Assembly (NCBI GenBank): GCA_002496725.1
Contig: DALI01000068.1
Location: 1-54,618 of the forward strand
Length of the DNA stretch: 54,618 bases
Direction of reading: 5' to 3'
Source of the DNA: Euryarchaeota archaeon UBA181
GTDB lineage: Archaea > Thermoplasmatota > Poseidoniia > Poseidoniales > Thalassarchaeaceae
In this document: piece by piece, positions 8,225-17,277 of the stretch
How positions within the stretch are numbered: the first letter of the stretch is position 1
Layout: each line of letters opens with the position of its first letter
Notes under the pieces: generated by a model
The model's database searches: none
What the model was told of the DNA's origin: nothing
Seen by the model: only the letters and a program-made list of their open reading frames with translations
Translations under genes and position numbers: made by a program

Positions 8225-11200
8225 GTGACCAAGCGCGCCGTTGTCCTCGTACTCTCCGTCCTGCTCCTGTCATATCTGCCTATTCTGGGCGAAGACGATG
8301 ATCGAGTAAAGCCACAACAGGAAGGTCTGGAGTATTCATTGGAGCGTGTCGAGATATCCCCTGATCCAAATAGCATCAGGAGTCTGGGGAGTCCCTCAAT
8401 ATACGATGGCCCTGAAGATTCCAGGCAAGTTATCGCCCACTCATCGATAGGAACCTACTCTCTCAATGGATTAATTCCTAGTACTCACATGGACCATTCA
8501 CTTGAGATTCCTAGGTCCGATCTAGCCATTGCTCTAGTGGATGGACAGACCGGCCTGTGGGATGCTAGGATGGACATTCTCCAATTGGAGGGAATCTCAA
8601 TCAGATCCACTATCCCCCCTTCCGGATTCCTAATCCAAGGGAGCCATTCATCTCTCGTTAAGCTGAATTCCCTAGAGTCCGTTGTTTCGATTCATGATGT
8701 TCCAAGCGGATTATTAGTCCATCCCTCTTTGAGGCACACTAGCCAACAATTCGACTTGATGATTGAGGTAATAGGCTGGAAGGGCGATGATATGGTTCGT
8801 CTAGAGAATCCAGGGCTAGGTCTTGACGACTCTTTGCATTCTGTGGCTCCTCAAATGACCGATGCCTGGTCTCCCGAGCCAGGGGTGTTGTGGGGCAAGA
8901 TATCTTCGACAAACATATCTGAAATCATCTCTCATCCATCCGTCTCATACATATCCCCCCTCCCAATACTCGTTCTTCACAATGACCAAGCAAGGGTAAA
9001 TATGGGAATTAATAGTGTTGAGAATGCCTTCATTACTGGTCTGAATGGTAGTGGACAGATTGTTGCAGTAGGAGACTCAGGTTTAGATAACGATCACGGG
9101 GATTTTACAGGTAGAATTTCTGGCATCACTTCCGTAACACCAGGTGACTCCTCAACCGCTGACCCAAGTGATGGTCACGGGACACATGTTGCATGTACAG
9201 TGCTTGGCTCAGGCTTCAGGAGCAGTGGGGGATACAAAGGAATCGCTCCCGAGGCAGATCTCTATTTCCAAGCCATGGAAGATGACGATTCGGGGGCATT
9301 GTATAGCTATGGAATAAACTCGATGCTCAATTCAGCCTACAATGCAGGGGCGCGAATACACACAAATAGCTGGGGGTCCACAAGCGGATTTGGAGGCTAC
9401 TCTACTCAGTCGGAGGATGCCGATGATAGAACCTCTACATGGGATCAGTACTGGTCGTATGACGGAATGACAGTTCTTTTCGCTGCGGGCAATGAAAGAG
9501 ATGACGGCGTCTCCCCACCAGGAACTGCAAAGAACGTAATCACGGTTGGAGGGCACAAGAACAGATACAGTGGTGCTCCAGATGAAATGTATTACTGGAG
9601 CAGTAGGGGACCGACCGATGATGGTAGGATAAAACCAGATTTAGTCGCCCCAGGGGACTATGTTCGTTCCTGTAAAGCCCAGGAGGCTAGCTCCGCAGGC
9701 GGCACTTGGTCCAACACATGGTACATGGAGTACAGTGGTACATCCATGGCGACTCCTGCCGCAGCTGGCTCATCCGCACTAGTAAGGGAGTATCTGACCG
9801 AGGTGATAGGTAGGCAGGCACCACAGGGCTCTCTCATCAAGGCCCTCCTAATCTTAGGGGCCAAAGATATGGGAAGTAGAGACATACCAAACAATGATGA
9901 GGGCTGGGGAAGGGTCGATTTAGTTGAATCCCTGATTCCAGATGGAGAAATAGGAATATTTGTTGATGATAGATCTAGGATAAAGAGCGGTCAAGTAGTA
10001 GAATATACCTTCGACGTCAATTCACCTGGCAATGAGTTCAAGGCAGTACTTGCTTGGTCAGATTATCCCGGCTCTTCTAGCTCATCCATTCAACTCAGAA
10101 ACGATCTCGATCTGGAACTCATCTCCCCTGATGGCATTACGTACAAGGGCAATGTCTTCACCAATGGGAGATCCTCTCAAGGAGGGACTAAGGACTCAGT
10201 GAACAATGTCGAAGTCGTCGCTCTTGACAGTACAGCCCAAGGAATCTGGACAATCAGAGTTACGGACTCACAGCATGGCGGGTCTAGGACATGGCAACCG
10301 TTCTCCATAGCAGTAAGGGGCCATAACGTGAATGATCTGAGTGCTGATCCAACATTCGTCCCTGACTCCATGAATATCTCAACTCCTATCCCCCAAGTAG
10401 GGGAGGACGTAGAGGTTTCTGTCCTAGTGAAGAATCTAGGAGCAGGGTCCATAGTAGACGTACCAGTCATCGCCAGAGTCAACTCGGCCCCTCTGGGGGA
10501 GCAACTGGTATCCCTATCTCCGGGTGAGACCGTTGAGCTGATGTGGACATGGTCCCCCGAGAGTGAGGGAGATGCGGCCTTCGAATTCTTCATCGACCCA
10601 AACAATCAATTCGATGAGATGTCAGACTCCAATAATTATCTTGGAGATATTGTGATCGTCAGTGCCCCAGGAGTCAGAGTTTCGGCACAGCAGGACACGA
10701 TTATCTTAGTAGACACATCATCCACCACATCTACCTGGGACTTAACTCTGACAAATACCGCACTCTTCGAGACAAATGCTACGATATCCGCCACCTCTCC
10801 CGTTAGAATCCAAGACGGCACGCAATTCGGCTGGTTCCAGTCTTTCACCTCAAACACGTTCAACCTCATGCCCGCTGAGCAAGTTTCTGTTGGGATGACT
10901 ATGGTTCACCCAGCTCCCCCTCCCCCTGGAATCTACTCAATGACACTATCAGGATACGATTTGGAGAACGATATACAATCAGATATCACACTATATTTCG
11001 AAGTCCCCGTTCTAGCAGACGCAGACATACAACTACTGAATGAGCAGATTCTTGTCAATCCATTTGATTCAACCAGTACCCAAATTACGATCGTCAATGA
11101 TGGAAATGGTGCCCAATCATACGATGTCGAGCTCGTTTCTCCTGCGGGATGGCATCTGGGACTCGACTCAATAGGGACGTTCGAAGGATCCTCACATGGA

Positions 11201-12709
11201 TCCACTGGAACATTGCAGAAAGACTCCAGTAGGACTGTTGACATCACAATCAATCCACCTGGTGCAATGATACCCGCGGGAACAACCTTCGAAGCGGCAA
11301 TAATCCTACACTCAAGGGTAAGCTCGGTTTCTTGGACACAGGACATCTTCCTCATCGTAGGCTCAGTGGACGAGTTCTCACTATCTCCCCAATCTGGGGA
11401 AGTAAAGGAAGAAATCTCTCCAGATTCCCTTCTCTTAATCGATTTCTCAATCGAAAATATTGGCAATAGGGATTGGGAAATGACCCCTTATCTGATGACT
11501 GTTCCCGGAGGGTGGAATGTTGTAGGGCCTCTCAGTGCAGTGACAGTTCCCGCTGGCCAAACCGTACTTTGGTCAATGGAGCTACAGGGTAATGGAATTG
11601 CTACAAGTGGCCTCATTGAGATTAGACTAGCCACCTCTGATGGATTCAGAATTGACTGGAATACTACAATAGAGGTTCTCTCTGCGGCATCACCCCAACT
11701 AATGTTTAACCAGGTATTTCTTCCAGATGGCTCTTCCTCCGATGAAATCCTAGGTGTTGGCTCCCATCCAGTTGGAGAACCTGGATTCGACCTCCACTGG
11801 ATGGTTTGGAACGAAGGCTCGGGAGTATGGAGGCCAACCACGGTCCTAGATCTGCCAAATCAAGAGTGGTCATCATCATGTTCTTCTCCTTCTTCACTTG
11901 CTCCAGGCGAGTCGGATATAGTTGAGTGCCTAGTGGTAATTCCCGATGACGAGCCTGCTGGATCAGAACCGATAATCACTCTGATTATGGAGGGGGACGG
12001 AATCGAGATTAGAGATACAAAGTCACTTCTCGTAGAGGACTCTCCAAGGCTATCTTGGACACTGCAAACAGAGCCTATAGCCCATGAAGGATATACATCC
12101 TCATACAGAATATCTGTAACTAACACAGGGAATAGCGATGTCTCACATACATTCGACGTTGAGGCCCCGGAATCCTGGAATGCTAGGGCTATCGATGGCG
12201 TGAGAATTGTGTTAAGTCCCGGTGAATCACGAAGTGTAATATTGGAGTTCACGCCCAATAGTGGCTCAGATTCGACAATATCAATCAATCTGATCAATTC
12301 CCAAGATTTCGAGGGCTCAACATTTGAAATTCCTGTTGACGTTATGCCATCACTAGGTAGTAACTCAGACTTAGGGGATTACCTTCCCTTCATACTGGGA
12401 ACCCTCCTCATCGCCGTGTTCGCCGCTCTCGGTACCTATGCTTATGTCAGGACTAATGGAGATCCTCTGAGTATGCTGAACAATAAGACACAAGGGAGAA
12501 GAGCAAGGTTGAATGACGCTCCTGAGATGGATAGTACTGGTGTCCCATGTTGGATATGTAGTACTGATGTTTCTGTTGGAAATGCACTAGCCTGCTCCTC
12601 GTGCGGTGCTAGATATCACAAGCAGAACCAAGTCAATGGATGTGATATTATCTCCATGGGAAGATGCCTGCATTGTGATGCAGATGTCGATGAACTCGTA
12701 GAGGCCTGA
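8225..12709 (+). CDS. Giant subtilisin-like (S8) serine protease with membrane anchor and cytosolic RING/PHD-like zinc finger
   Basis: A 1494-residue protein with a GTG start and signal peptide (VLVLSVLLLSYLPIL). Residues about 30-260 are a long pro-region. The S8 catalytic triad is clear: Asp284 in GDSGLDND, His318 in GHGTHVA and Ser507 in GTSMATPAAAG, with the oxyanion Asn423 in AAGN. A beta-sandwich of P-domain type follows (about 580-700), then several CARDB/NEW3-like repeats to about 1375. A transmembrane helix lies near 1386-1408. The tail carries a Cys/His cluster from Cys1442 with the pattern CxxC-x11-CxxC-x4-H-x7-C-x7-CxxC, eight ligands in C4HC3 order like RING/PHD or Prok-RING folds. 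The protease is probably extracellular and cell-attached, degrading proteins for uptake. The intracellular zinc finger is unusual for a secreted protease. Confidence 0.92.
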   Translation: MTKRAVVLVLSVLLLSYLPILGEDDDRVKPQQEGLEYSLERVEISPDPNSIRSLGSPSIYDGPEDSRQVIAHSSIGTYSLNGLIPSTHMDHSLEIPRSDLAIALVDGQTGLWDARMDILQLEGISIRSTIPPSGFLIQGSHSSLVKLNSLESVVSIHDVPSGLLVHPSLRHTSQQFDLMIEVIGWKGDDMVRLENPGLGLDDSLHSVAPQMTDAWSPEPGVLWGKISSTNISEIISHPSVSYISPLPILVLHNDQARVNMGINSVENAFITGLNGSGQIVAVGDSGLDNDHGDFTGRISGITSVTPGDSSTADPSDGHGTHVACTVLGSGFRSSGGYKGIAPEADLYFQAMEDDDSGALYSYGINSMLNSAYNAGARIHTNSWGSTSGFGGYSTQSEDADDRTSTWDQYWSYDGMTVLFAAGNERDDGVSPPGTAKNVITVGGHKNRYSGAPDEMYYWSSRGPTDDGRIKPDLVAPGDYVRSCKAQEASSAGGTWSNTWYMEYSGTSMATPAAAGSSALVREYLTEVIGRQAPQGSLIKALLILGAKDMGSRDIPNNDEGWGRVDLVESLIPDGEIGIFVDDRSRIKSGQVVEYTFDVNSPGNEFKAVLAWSDYPGSSSSSIQLRNDLDLELISPDGITYKGNVFTNGRSSQGGTKDSVNNVEVVALDSTAQGIWTIRVTDSQHGGSRTWQPFSIAVRGHNVNDLSADPTFVPDSMNISTPIPQVGEDVEVSVLVKNLGAGSIVDVPVIARVNSAPLGEQLVSLSPGETVELMWTWSPESEGDAAFEFFIDPNNQFDEMSDSNNYLGDIVIVSAPGVRVSAQQDTIILVDTSSTTSTWDLTLTNTALFETNATISATSPVRIQDGTQFGWFQSFTSNTFNLMPAEQVSVGMTMVHPAPPPPGIYSMTLSGYDLENDIQSDITLYFEVPVLADADIQLLNEQILVNPFDSTSTQITIVNDGNGAQSYDVELVSPAGWHLGLDSIGTFEGSSHGSTGTLQKDSSRTVDITINPPGAMIPAGTTFEAAIILHSRVSSVSWTQDIFLIVGSVDEFSLSPQSGEVKEEISPDSLLLIDFSIENIGNRDWEMTPYLMTVPGGWNVVGPLSAVTVPAGQTVLWSMELQGNGIATSGLIEIRLATSDGFRIDWNTTIEVLSAASPQLMFNQVFLPDGSSSDEILGVGSHPVGEPGFDLHWMVWNEGSGVWRPTTVLDLPNQEWSSSCSSPSSLAPGESDIVECLVVIPDDEPAGSEPIITLIMEGDGIEIRDTKSLLVEDSPRLSWTLQTEPIAHEGYTSSYRISVTNTGNSDVSHTFDVEAPESWNARAIDGVRIVLSPGESRSVILEFTPNSGSDSTISINLINSQDFEGSTFEIPVDVMPSLGSNSDLGDYLPFILGTLLIAVFAALGTYAYVRTNGDPLSMLNNKTQGRRARLNDAPEMDSTGVPCWICSTDVSVGNALACSSCGARYHKQNQVNGCDIISMGRCLHCDADVDELVEA

Positions 12710-12773
12710 CAATCGTATCTCTAGCGGTCATAGGGTGCGAAGGGCTTAGAGGGTCGGTATTGTGCGAAATGTG

Positions 12774-15464
12774 ATGGTTAGCAGAAGACCCCTGACTTTT
12801 TTCATTGTAATCATGCTTCTAAGTATGTCTGCAACCGTTGTTTCCGCCGATGTAGACATTTCTCTTTCCGCGAACCCAAGCTCAGCTGAGGCAACACCAG
12901 ATGAGGCCGCTGAGTACAACATATTGATCCAGAACTCAGGGGATGATGATGCCGCTGTCTCCCTCAGTACCCAACAAGGAAATGATTGTAACGGGTTCTC
13001 CTCGACTTTGGAAACCACATTCGTTCAGGTCGGGTCTCAATCCTCAGAGTCAGTTACCCTCACTGTCACAGTCACCGACCAAGCCAGTGGTGAGTGTGAG
13101 ACTACTGTAAATGCACAGGGGCAGGTATCCGGTGGTGCACCAGGAACTCCTTCGAATGCTGATGTCACCGTTGTAACTACAGCAGGAGACGGAGGGGGGC
13201 TATATTCCGTAAGCCTCTCCACTGATGAGTCCACAACAAAAAACTATGATGGCGAGGATAATGATGTTACCTGGGATGTCGATGTAGAGAACAACGGGGA
13301 ACAGCAGGCGAACGTGCAACTGGAGATGATCTCTGACAGTGACTGCGAGTCAGATGAACTATCTGCTACAGTAGACCCCTCCGTTCTTCAGTTAGAGCCA
13401 GAAGCGCAGGAAGAAGTCACTGTTACTGTGGATATGCCAAATGGGGGTGAAACTGACGCAGGGTCCCATTGTTTCATATTGAAGGCCACTGTTACCAATG
13501 ATCCAAATGCGGCCGACCAAGCTGAAGATAATTTGACCCTGAGCCTCAATGTTCCGCAAATAAGGGAATGTGACGCATCTCTACAGTATAGCTCTCACAA
13601 CCTCGACCCCGGAGAGTCAGCACCAAATTCCATCGAAGTCGAGAACATTGGAAACACGGAGTGGACTGTGACGGCAAATGCACAGTCTGTAGATGGTGAG
13701 GATATTTCAGAGTGGATAGATTTCGACAGTCCTCGGAGTACGCTCTTGGAAGAGCCGGGTAGCTCAGAAGATACTCATACATTCACATTCGAAGTAACTC
13801 CAGACGACTCTCTTGAGGCAGGAACCCAAGTTGCAATTGGAATACAGGGTAGAGCTGGTTCTGAGATAGGATGTGAGAAAATTCTCACAGTCACTGTGGG
13901 GCAAGAGTTCGGTGCTTCTATGGCACTAAGTAAGTCAACTCTCTCGAACGTACAACCGGGGTCATCCGGGATCCTTTCATTACAGGTCACAAATCAAGGG
14001 AACGGCCAGGAAACTATGGCATTAGGTACATCGGGCATACCTGCTGGATGGCAAGTCTCATTCTCACAGTCATCAGTTACTCTCGGCAGTTCCCAATCAT
14101 CCACCAACAGGGAGACCGTAGATGTGGAAGTATTCGTCCCTGAGGACGCTAGCGCAGAGTCCGATGCTGTAATCACCTTCACAGTGGGCAGAGGAGGAGG
14201 CTCCACCCCATATGCGTCCGGGGATCTCACTGTATCTGTAGCCGCTAGGCACGAGGTCTCCACGTCAATGGTATCGGATCAACAGACTGGTAGATCTGAT
14301 CAGATTGTGCAGTTCCCAATTGTTGTTACTAACTCAGGTAATATTCAGGACACTTTCAGACTACAAGCTTGTGATCCTGGGGATCAGACAGGATGTAGTA
14401 ACCCAATGTGGCAATCTTCGTTTTCAGATTCAGCCGGTAATTCCATCTCACAGATAGTACTTGATCAGGGCGAGTCAGATCAGATTTATCTGGATGTACT
14501 GGTAGAGGGAGAAGAAGATGCAGACTCCGCAGACGTACTTGTGAGGATAGGTATCTTCGGAACTAGCGAGTCCTCAGAGCATACTGTTTCTGTAATAGTC
14601 TCGAATTATAATTATGGAATGGCGGTGTCCCCTCAATCACCCGGAGATGTCCCAGGACAAATGGATGTCATCCTGCCTCCTGGAGGCTTGTTATCGTCAT
14701 TCTTCTGGATAGATAATACGGGAGACTATCCGGCGGGGGATACTGCAGTTATTACAATAACAGGATTAGAATCATCAGTTACTAGGAACGTTTTCGTTGA
14801 TGGGGTTGAGATTGAGAACTCTATTCAGATCCCGAGAGAAGGAAGAGTTCTCGTAGAGGTCCAGATGGAAGTGATGGAAGGCGTCTCCAATGGAGTATCT
14901 GGCATACTAAAGGTATCAGCGGCTTCTGAGAGGAACGCCGCTCAGACCACATCCATTGACGTGATGATACAAGTCATGACGATACATGATCTAACATTCA
15001 CGCTTGAAGGCGAGGATGAGCAGACCTTAGAATATCCAGACAAGGCATTCTTCAGCATGTTTGTCACAAATAATGGAAATGTCGTTGAGGATGTCGAGGT
15101 GAAATCAGGAGAGTCCCTCAGAGGTTGGACGATTGACGTTATTGAAGACGAGTTCCAGCTTCAGCCCGGTGAAACCAGAGAGATTCAAGTCCGAGCAACA
15201 CCTCCCTCTGAACTCCTCGGCGATGATACGTACAGGTTCACAGTAATTGCTCAGCCTGAGGGGATTCCAGTCGCAGGTCAGCCAATCGAGCTCACTGTAA
15301 TTGCCATCTCTTCCAATTCCTTCCTAAATCTGTCAGAGGAGGTCCAAGACATACTGGTGTATGGGTTAACTGGCTTCGGCGCACTACTAGTAATCGCTCT
15401 TTTCTTACGCTCTAGAGCAGAAAATAAGAGGATAGTTCGGGCACTCGATCAAGATGACTCATAG
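12774..15464 (+). CDS. Secreted membrane-anchored protein with NEW3/CARDB-like beta-sandwich repeats
   Basis: About 896 residues. ATG at 12774 gives a compact signal peptide (LTFFIVIMLLSMSATVVSA); a GTG four codons earlier is possible. The body is a chain of roughly 100-residue beta sandwiches, each with phrases such as IQNSGDDDAAV, VENNGEQQANV, VENIGNTEWTV, VTNQGNGQETM, VTNSGNIQDTF and VTNNGNVVEDV. These are typical of NEW3 and CARDB-type adhesion modules. A transmembrane helix (YGLTGFGALLVIALFL) sits just before a short basic-then-acidic cytosolic tail. Scattered Cys pairs in the N-terminal half may form disulfides. It closes the surface-protein cluster and shares its layout; the ligand is unknown. 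Confidence 0.8.
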   Translation: MVSRRPLTFFIVIMLLSMSATVVSADVDISLSANPSSAEATPDEAAEYNILIQNSGDDDAAVSLSTQQGNDCNGFSSTLETTFVQVGSQSSESVTLTVTVTDQASGECETTVNAQGQVSGGAPGTPSNADVTVVTTAGDGGGLYSVSLSTDESTTKNYDGEDNDVTWDVDVENNGEQQANVQLEMISDSDCESDELSATVDPSVLQLEPEAQEEVTVTVDMPNGGETDAGSHCFILKATVTNDPNAADQAEDNLTLSLNVPQIRECDASLQYSSHNLDPGESAPNSIEVENIGNTEWTVTANAQSVDGEDISEWIDFDSPRSTLLEEPGSSEDTHTFTFEVTPDDSLEAGTQVAIGIQGRAGSEIGCEKILTVTVGQEFGASMALSKSTLSNVQPGSSGILSLQVTNQGNGQETMALGTSGIPAGWQVSFSQSSVTLGSSQSSTNRETVDVEVFVPEDASAESDAVITFTVGRGGGSTPYASGDLTVSVAARHEVSTSMVSDQQTGRSDQIVQFPIVVTNSGNIQDTFRLQACDPGDQTGCSNPMWQSSFSDSAGNSISQIVLDQGESDQIYLDVLVEGEEDADSADVLVRIGIFGTSESSEHTVSVIVSNYNYGMAVSPQSPGDVPGQMDVILPPGGLLSSFFWIDNTGDYPAGDTAVITITGLESSVTRNVFVDGVEIENSIQIPREGRVLVEVQMEVMEGVSNGVSGILKVSAASERNAAQTTSIDVMIQVMTIHDLTFTLEGEDEQTLEYPDKAFFSMFVTNNGNVVEDVEVKSGESLRGWTIDVIEDEFQLQPGETREIQVRATPPSELLGDDTYRFTVIAQPEGIPVAGQPIELTVIAISSNSFLNLSEEVQDILVYGLTGFGALLVIALFLRSRAENKRIVRALDQDDS

Positions 15465-15525
15465 TGGGTCATACTGACTCCACACCGGATAGGCTTATTT
15501 CCCAATTTCAGGTGGCTCACGTTAA

Positions 15526-15542
15526 CGGTCCCTACGGGACCG
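15526..15542 (+). promoter_or_regulatory. Perfect 7-bp inverted repeat just upstream of nuoA
   Basis: CGGTCCC, loop TAC, GGGACCG, ending four bases before the GTG at 15547 that opens the complex I operon. Stem length, three-base loop and distance to the start match the repeat at 3190-3208. It could be a leader hairpin tuning translation or transcription of the operon, or an operator. The upstream GGCTTATTTC at 15492-15501 is a possible TATA region. Confidence 0.5.
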
Positions 15543-15546
15543 GTGG

Positions 15547-15996
15547 GTGTTTGTCTTGACTACTGTTCCAGAGGCCTATCTCGCGGTCGCTGTGATGGCT
15601 CTCGTAGGAATCGGTTTCCCTGTCATGAGCTTCATTGGTTCAGGCTTTCTGAGACCTAGAAAAACAGGTAATGATCCGAACAAGCTAAGCTCTTGGCTAC
15701 TTCCAGGATACGAGTCTGACCAGTCACTGTATGTCAGGAGAGAATCTACCTACGAGTGTGGCTCTGATCCTGTAGGCGATGCACATATCAATTTCCATTT
15801 CCAGTATTACTGGTACGCGATAATCTTCTTAGTTTTTGATATCGCATTCATGTTTCTCGCGTTTGGAGGAATACTGGTCATTCAGGAGGGAGCTGTCTCC
15901 ATCTACAGCTCTCTAGCCACTCTGACAATTTTCATTTCACTCATGGGAGCAGGTGTTTGGCATGTTTTCAGGAAGAGAGGAAGAATATACATCTGA
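15547..15996 (+). CDS. nuoA: Complex I subunit A (NuoA/NDUFA3-type ND3)
   Basis: Membrane subunit at the junction of the peripheral and membrane arms of respiratory complex I. 149 residues with three transmembrane helices. The conserved loop YECGSDPVGDAHINFHFQYY is present, including the Cys of the ND3 loop. GTG at 15547 is used; a TTG three codons later is an alternative. First gene of a 12-gene co-directional operon with overlaps or gaps of only a few bases. Confidence 0.95.
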   Translation: MFVLTTVPEAYLAVAVMALVGIGFPVMSFIGSGFLRPRKTGNDPNKLSSWLLPGYESDQSLYVRRESTYECGSDPVGDAHINFHFQYYWYAIIFLVFDIAFMFLAFGGILVIQEGAVSIYSSLATLTIFISLMGAGVWHVFRKRGRIYI

Positions 15997-16005
15997 GGTG
16001 ACAGC

Positions 16006-16602
16006 ATGGCAGATGAAGATCAGAATTACGCAGTTTTCAACAGTAGAATGCTAGTTGACACAGTCGGTGACATCACTGACGAAGCACTCAAGGCTAGCCG
16101 TATCAAGGACATAATTGGAGTTCTAGCTGGTAGGATTTTCAATTGGGGTCAGAGAAAGTCACTCTTTCCACTTCACCTGGGAATCAAGTGTTGCGCTCTT
16201 GAGATGGCAGCAGCCGGAGCAAGTCGTTTTGATGCAGAGAGATTCGGAGTATTCTTCCGGTCCAGCCCTAGACAGTGTGACGTCCTACTGGTCAACGGTC
16301 CGATAAGTAAGAAGTTCGCTGACCCCATTGTTCGACTCTGGGAGCAGATGCCTGAGCCCAAGTGGTGTATTGCCATGGGGGAATGTGCAATTTCTGGTGG
16401 CCCCTACTTCCAATCCTACAATATTCTAGAAGGAGTTGATACCATAATTCCAGTTGATGTCTATATCCCAGGATGTCCACCTAGGCCGGAAGCACTGATT
16501 GATGGCTTCGATAAGCTTAGACAAAAAATCATCCGCATAGGTGCGAAACCAAGTAGTAGTCGTCCGGCAACTAAGAGGCCATTGATAGCTGGAGATTTGT
16601 GA
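16006..16602 (+). CDS. nuoB: Complex I subunit B (NuoB), N2 cluster carrier
   Basis: Peripheral-arm subunit that holds the terminal N2 4Fe-4S cluster and passes electrons to quinone. 198 residues. All four cluster cysteines are present: the adjacent pair Cys62-Cys63 (KCCALEM), Cys127 (MGECAISGG) and Cys157 (PGCPPRPE). ATG at 16006 follows GAGGTGACAGC, a good ribosome binding site. The nuoC start is eight bases after the stop. Confidence 0.97.
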   Translation: MADEDQNYAVFNSRMLVDTVGDITDEALKASRIKDIIGVLAGRIFNWGQRKSLFPLHLGIKCCALEMAAAGASRFDAERFGVFFRSSPRQCDVLLVNGPISKKFADPIVRLWEQMPEPKWCIAMGECAISGGPYFQSYNILEGVDTIIPVDVYIPGCPPRPEALIDGFDKLRQKIIRIGAKPSSSRPATKRPLIAGDL

Positions 16603-16609
16603 GGCTATC

Positions 16610-17269
16610 ATGTCTAGAGTAGTACCTTCTTCCACTCAGAAGTCTGCGGCAGAGAAGATGGCAAATGCCATCAGTAGAATCAAGGGTTCTGAAGCAGAGG
16701 TAGTTGAAAGGGCGAGTGGAACCAGATCTAGATGGACGGTTTCGATAAAATGTGACCCTGAAAATTGGAGGGGTCTAGCTGAGAAGCTTTCAAGAACCCA
16801 TGAAGTTGACTATTGCTCTATGATCACTGGAATCCATTGGGCGGAAGGGCCGCCTGAAAAGAAGTGGGAGGTGGTATATCACTTCTTGAGAACGGGAGTT
16901 AAGAATCCACCCGAGATTGATGGTGTGCAACAGCCAATAATCGTCGATCCTACATCAGTCAAGGGTAAGCAGGTCCCTCTTGAGATTGAAGTCAGTATAG
17001 CATTACCAGATACAAGGACTCCCTCAGTTCCCAGTGTTCAAGATATTTGGGTGGGTGCTGATTGGAATGAGAAGGAAACATGGGATCTAGTGGGAATCGA
17101 CTTCGATGGTCATCAAGGAATGCGTCGAGTACTTCAACCACATGAGACTCCTACGGGATATCATCCTCTCCAGAAGCATCACAAAATTCGATACCATGGT
17201 TTCGAAGAGATGTATGACGACGCTCAAGGCTTCTCTCGAAAGCCAGATGATGTTGGAAAAATAAAGTAG
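16610..17269 (+). CDS. nuoC: Complex I subunit C (NuoC, 30 kDa)
   Basis: Peripheral-arm structural subunit next to NuoD. 219 residues. The C-terminal half carries the family signature: TPSVPSVQDIWVGADWNEKE, then DLVGIDFDGHQGMRRVL (family: D.FGI.F.GHP.LRRIL), then a Tyr/His-rich end. The N-terminal part is divergent. NuoC and NuoD are separate genes here, not fused as in some bacteria. The nuoD start is nine bases downstream. Confidence 0.93.
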   Translation: MSRVVPSSTQKSAAEKMANAISRIKGSEAEVVERASGTRSRWTVSIKCDPENWRGLAEKLSRTHEVDYCSMITGIHWAEGPPEKKWEVVYHFLRTGVKNPPEIDGVQQPIIVDPTSVKGKQVPLEIEVSIALPDTRTPSVPSVQDIWVGADWNEKETWDLVGIDFDGHQGMRRVLQPHETPTGYHPLQKHHKIRYHGFEEMYDDAQGFSRKPDDVGKIK

Positions 17270-17277
17270 GTGAATGA

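Noticed and set aside
10933..11466. 177-residue minus-strand ORF in the subtilase gene
   Set aside because: Same reason: open only because of sense-strand codon use.
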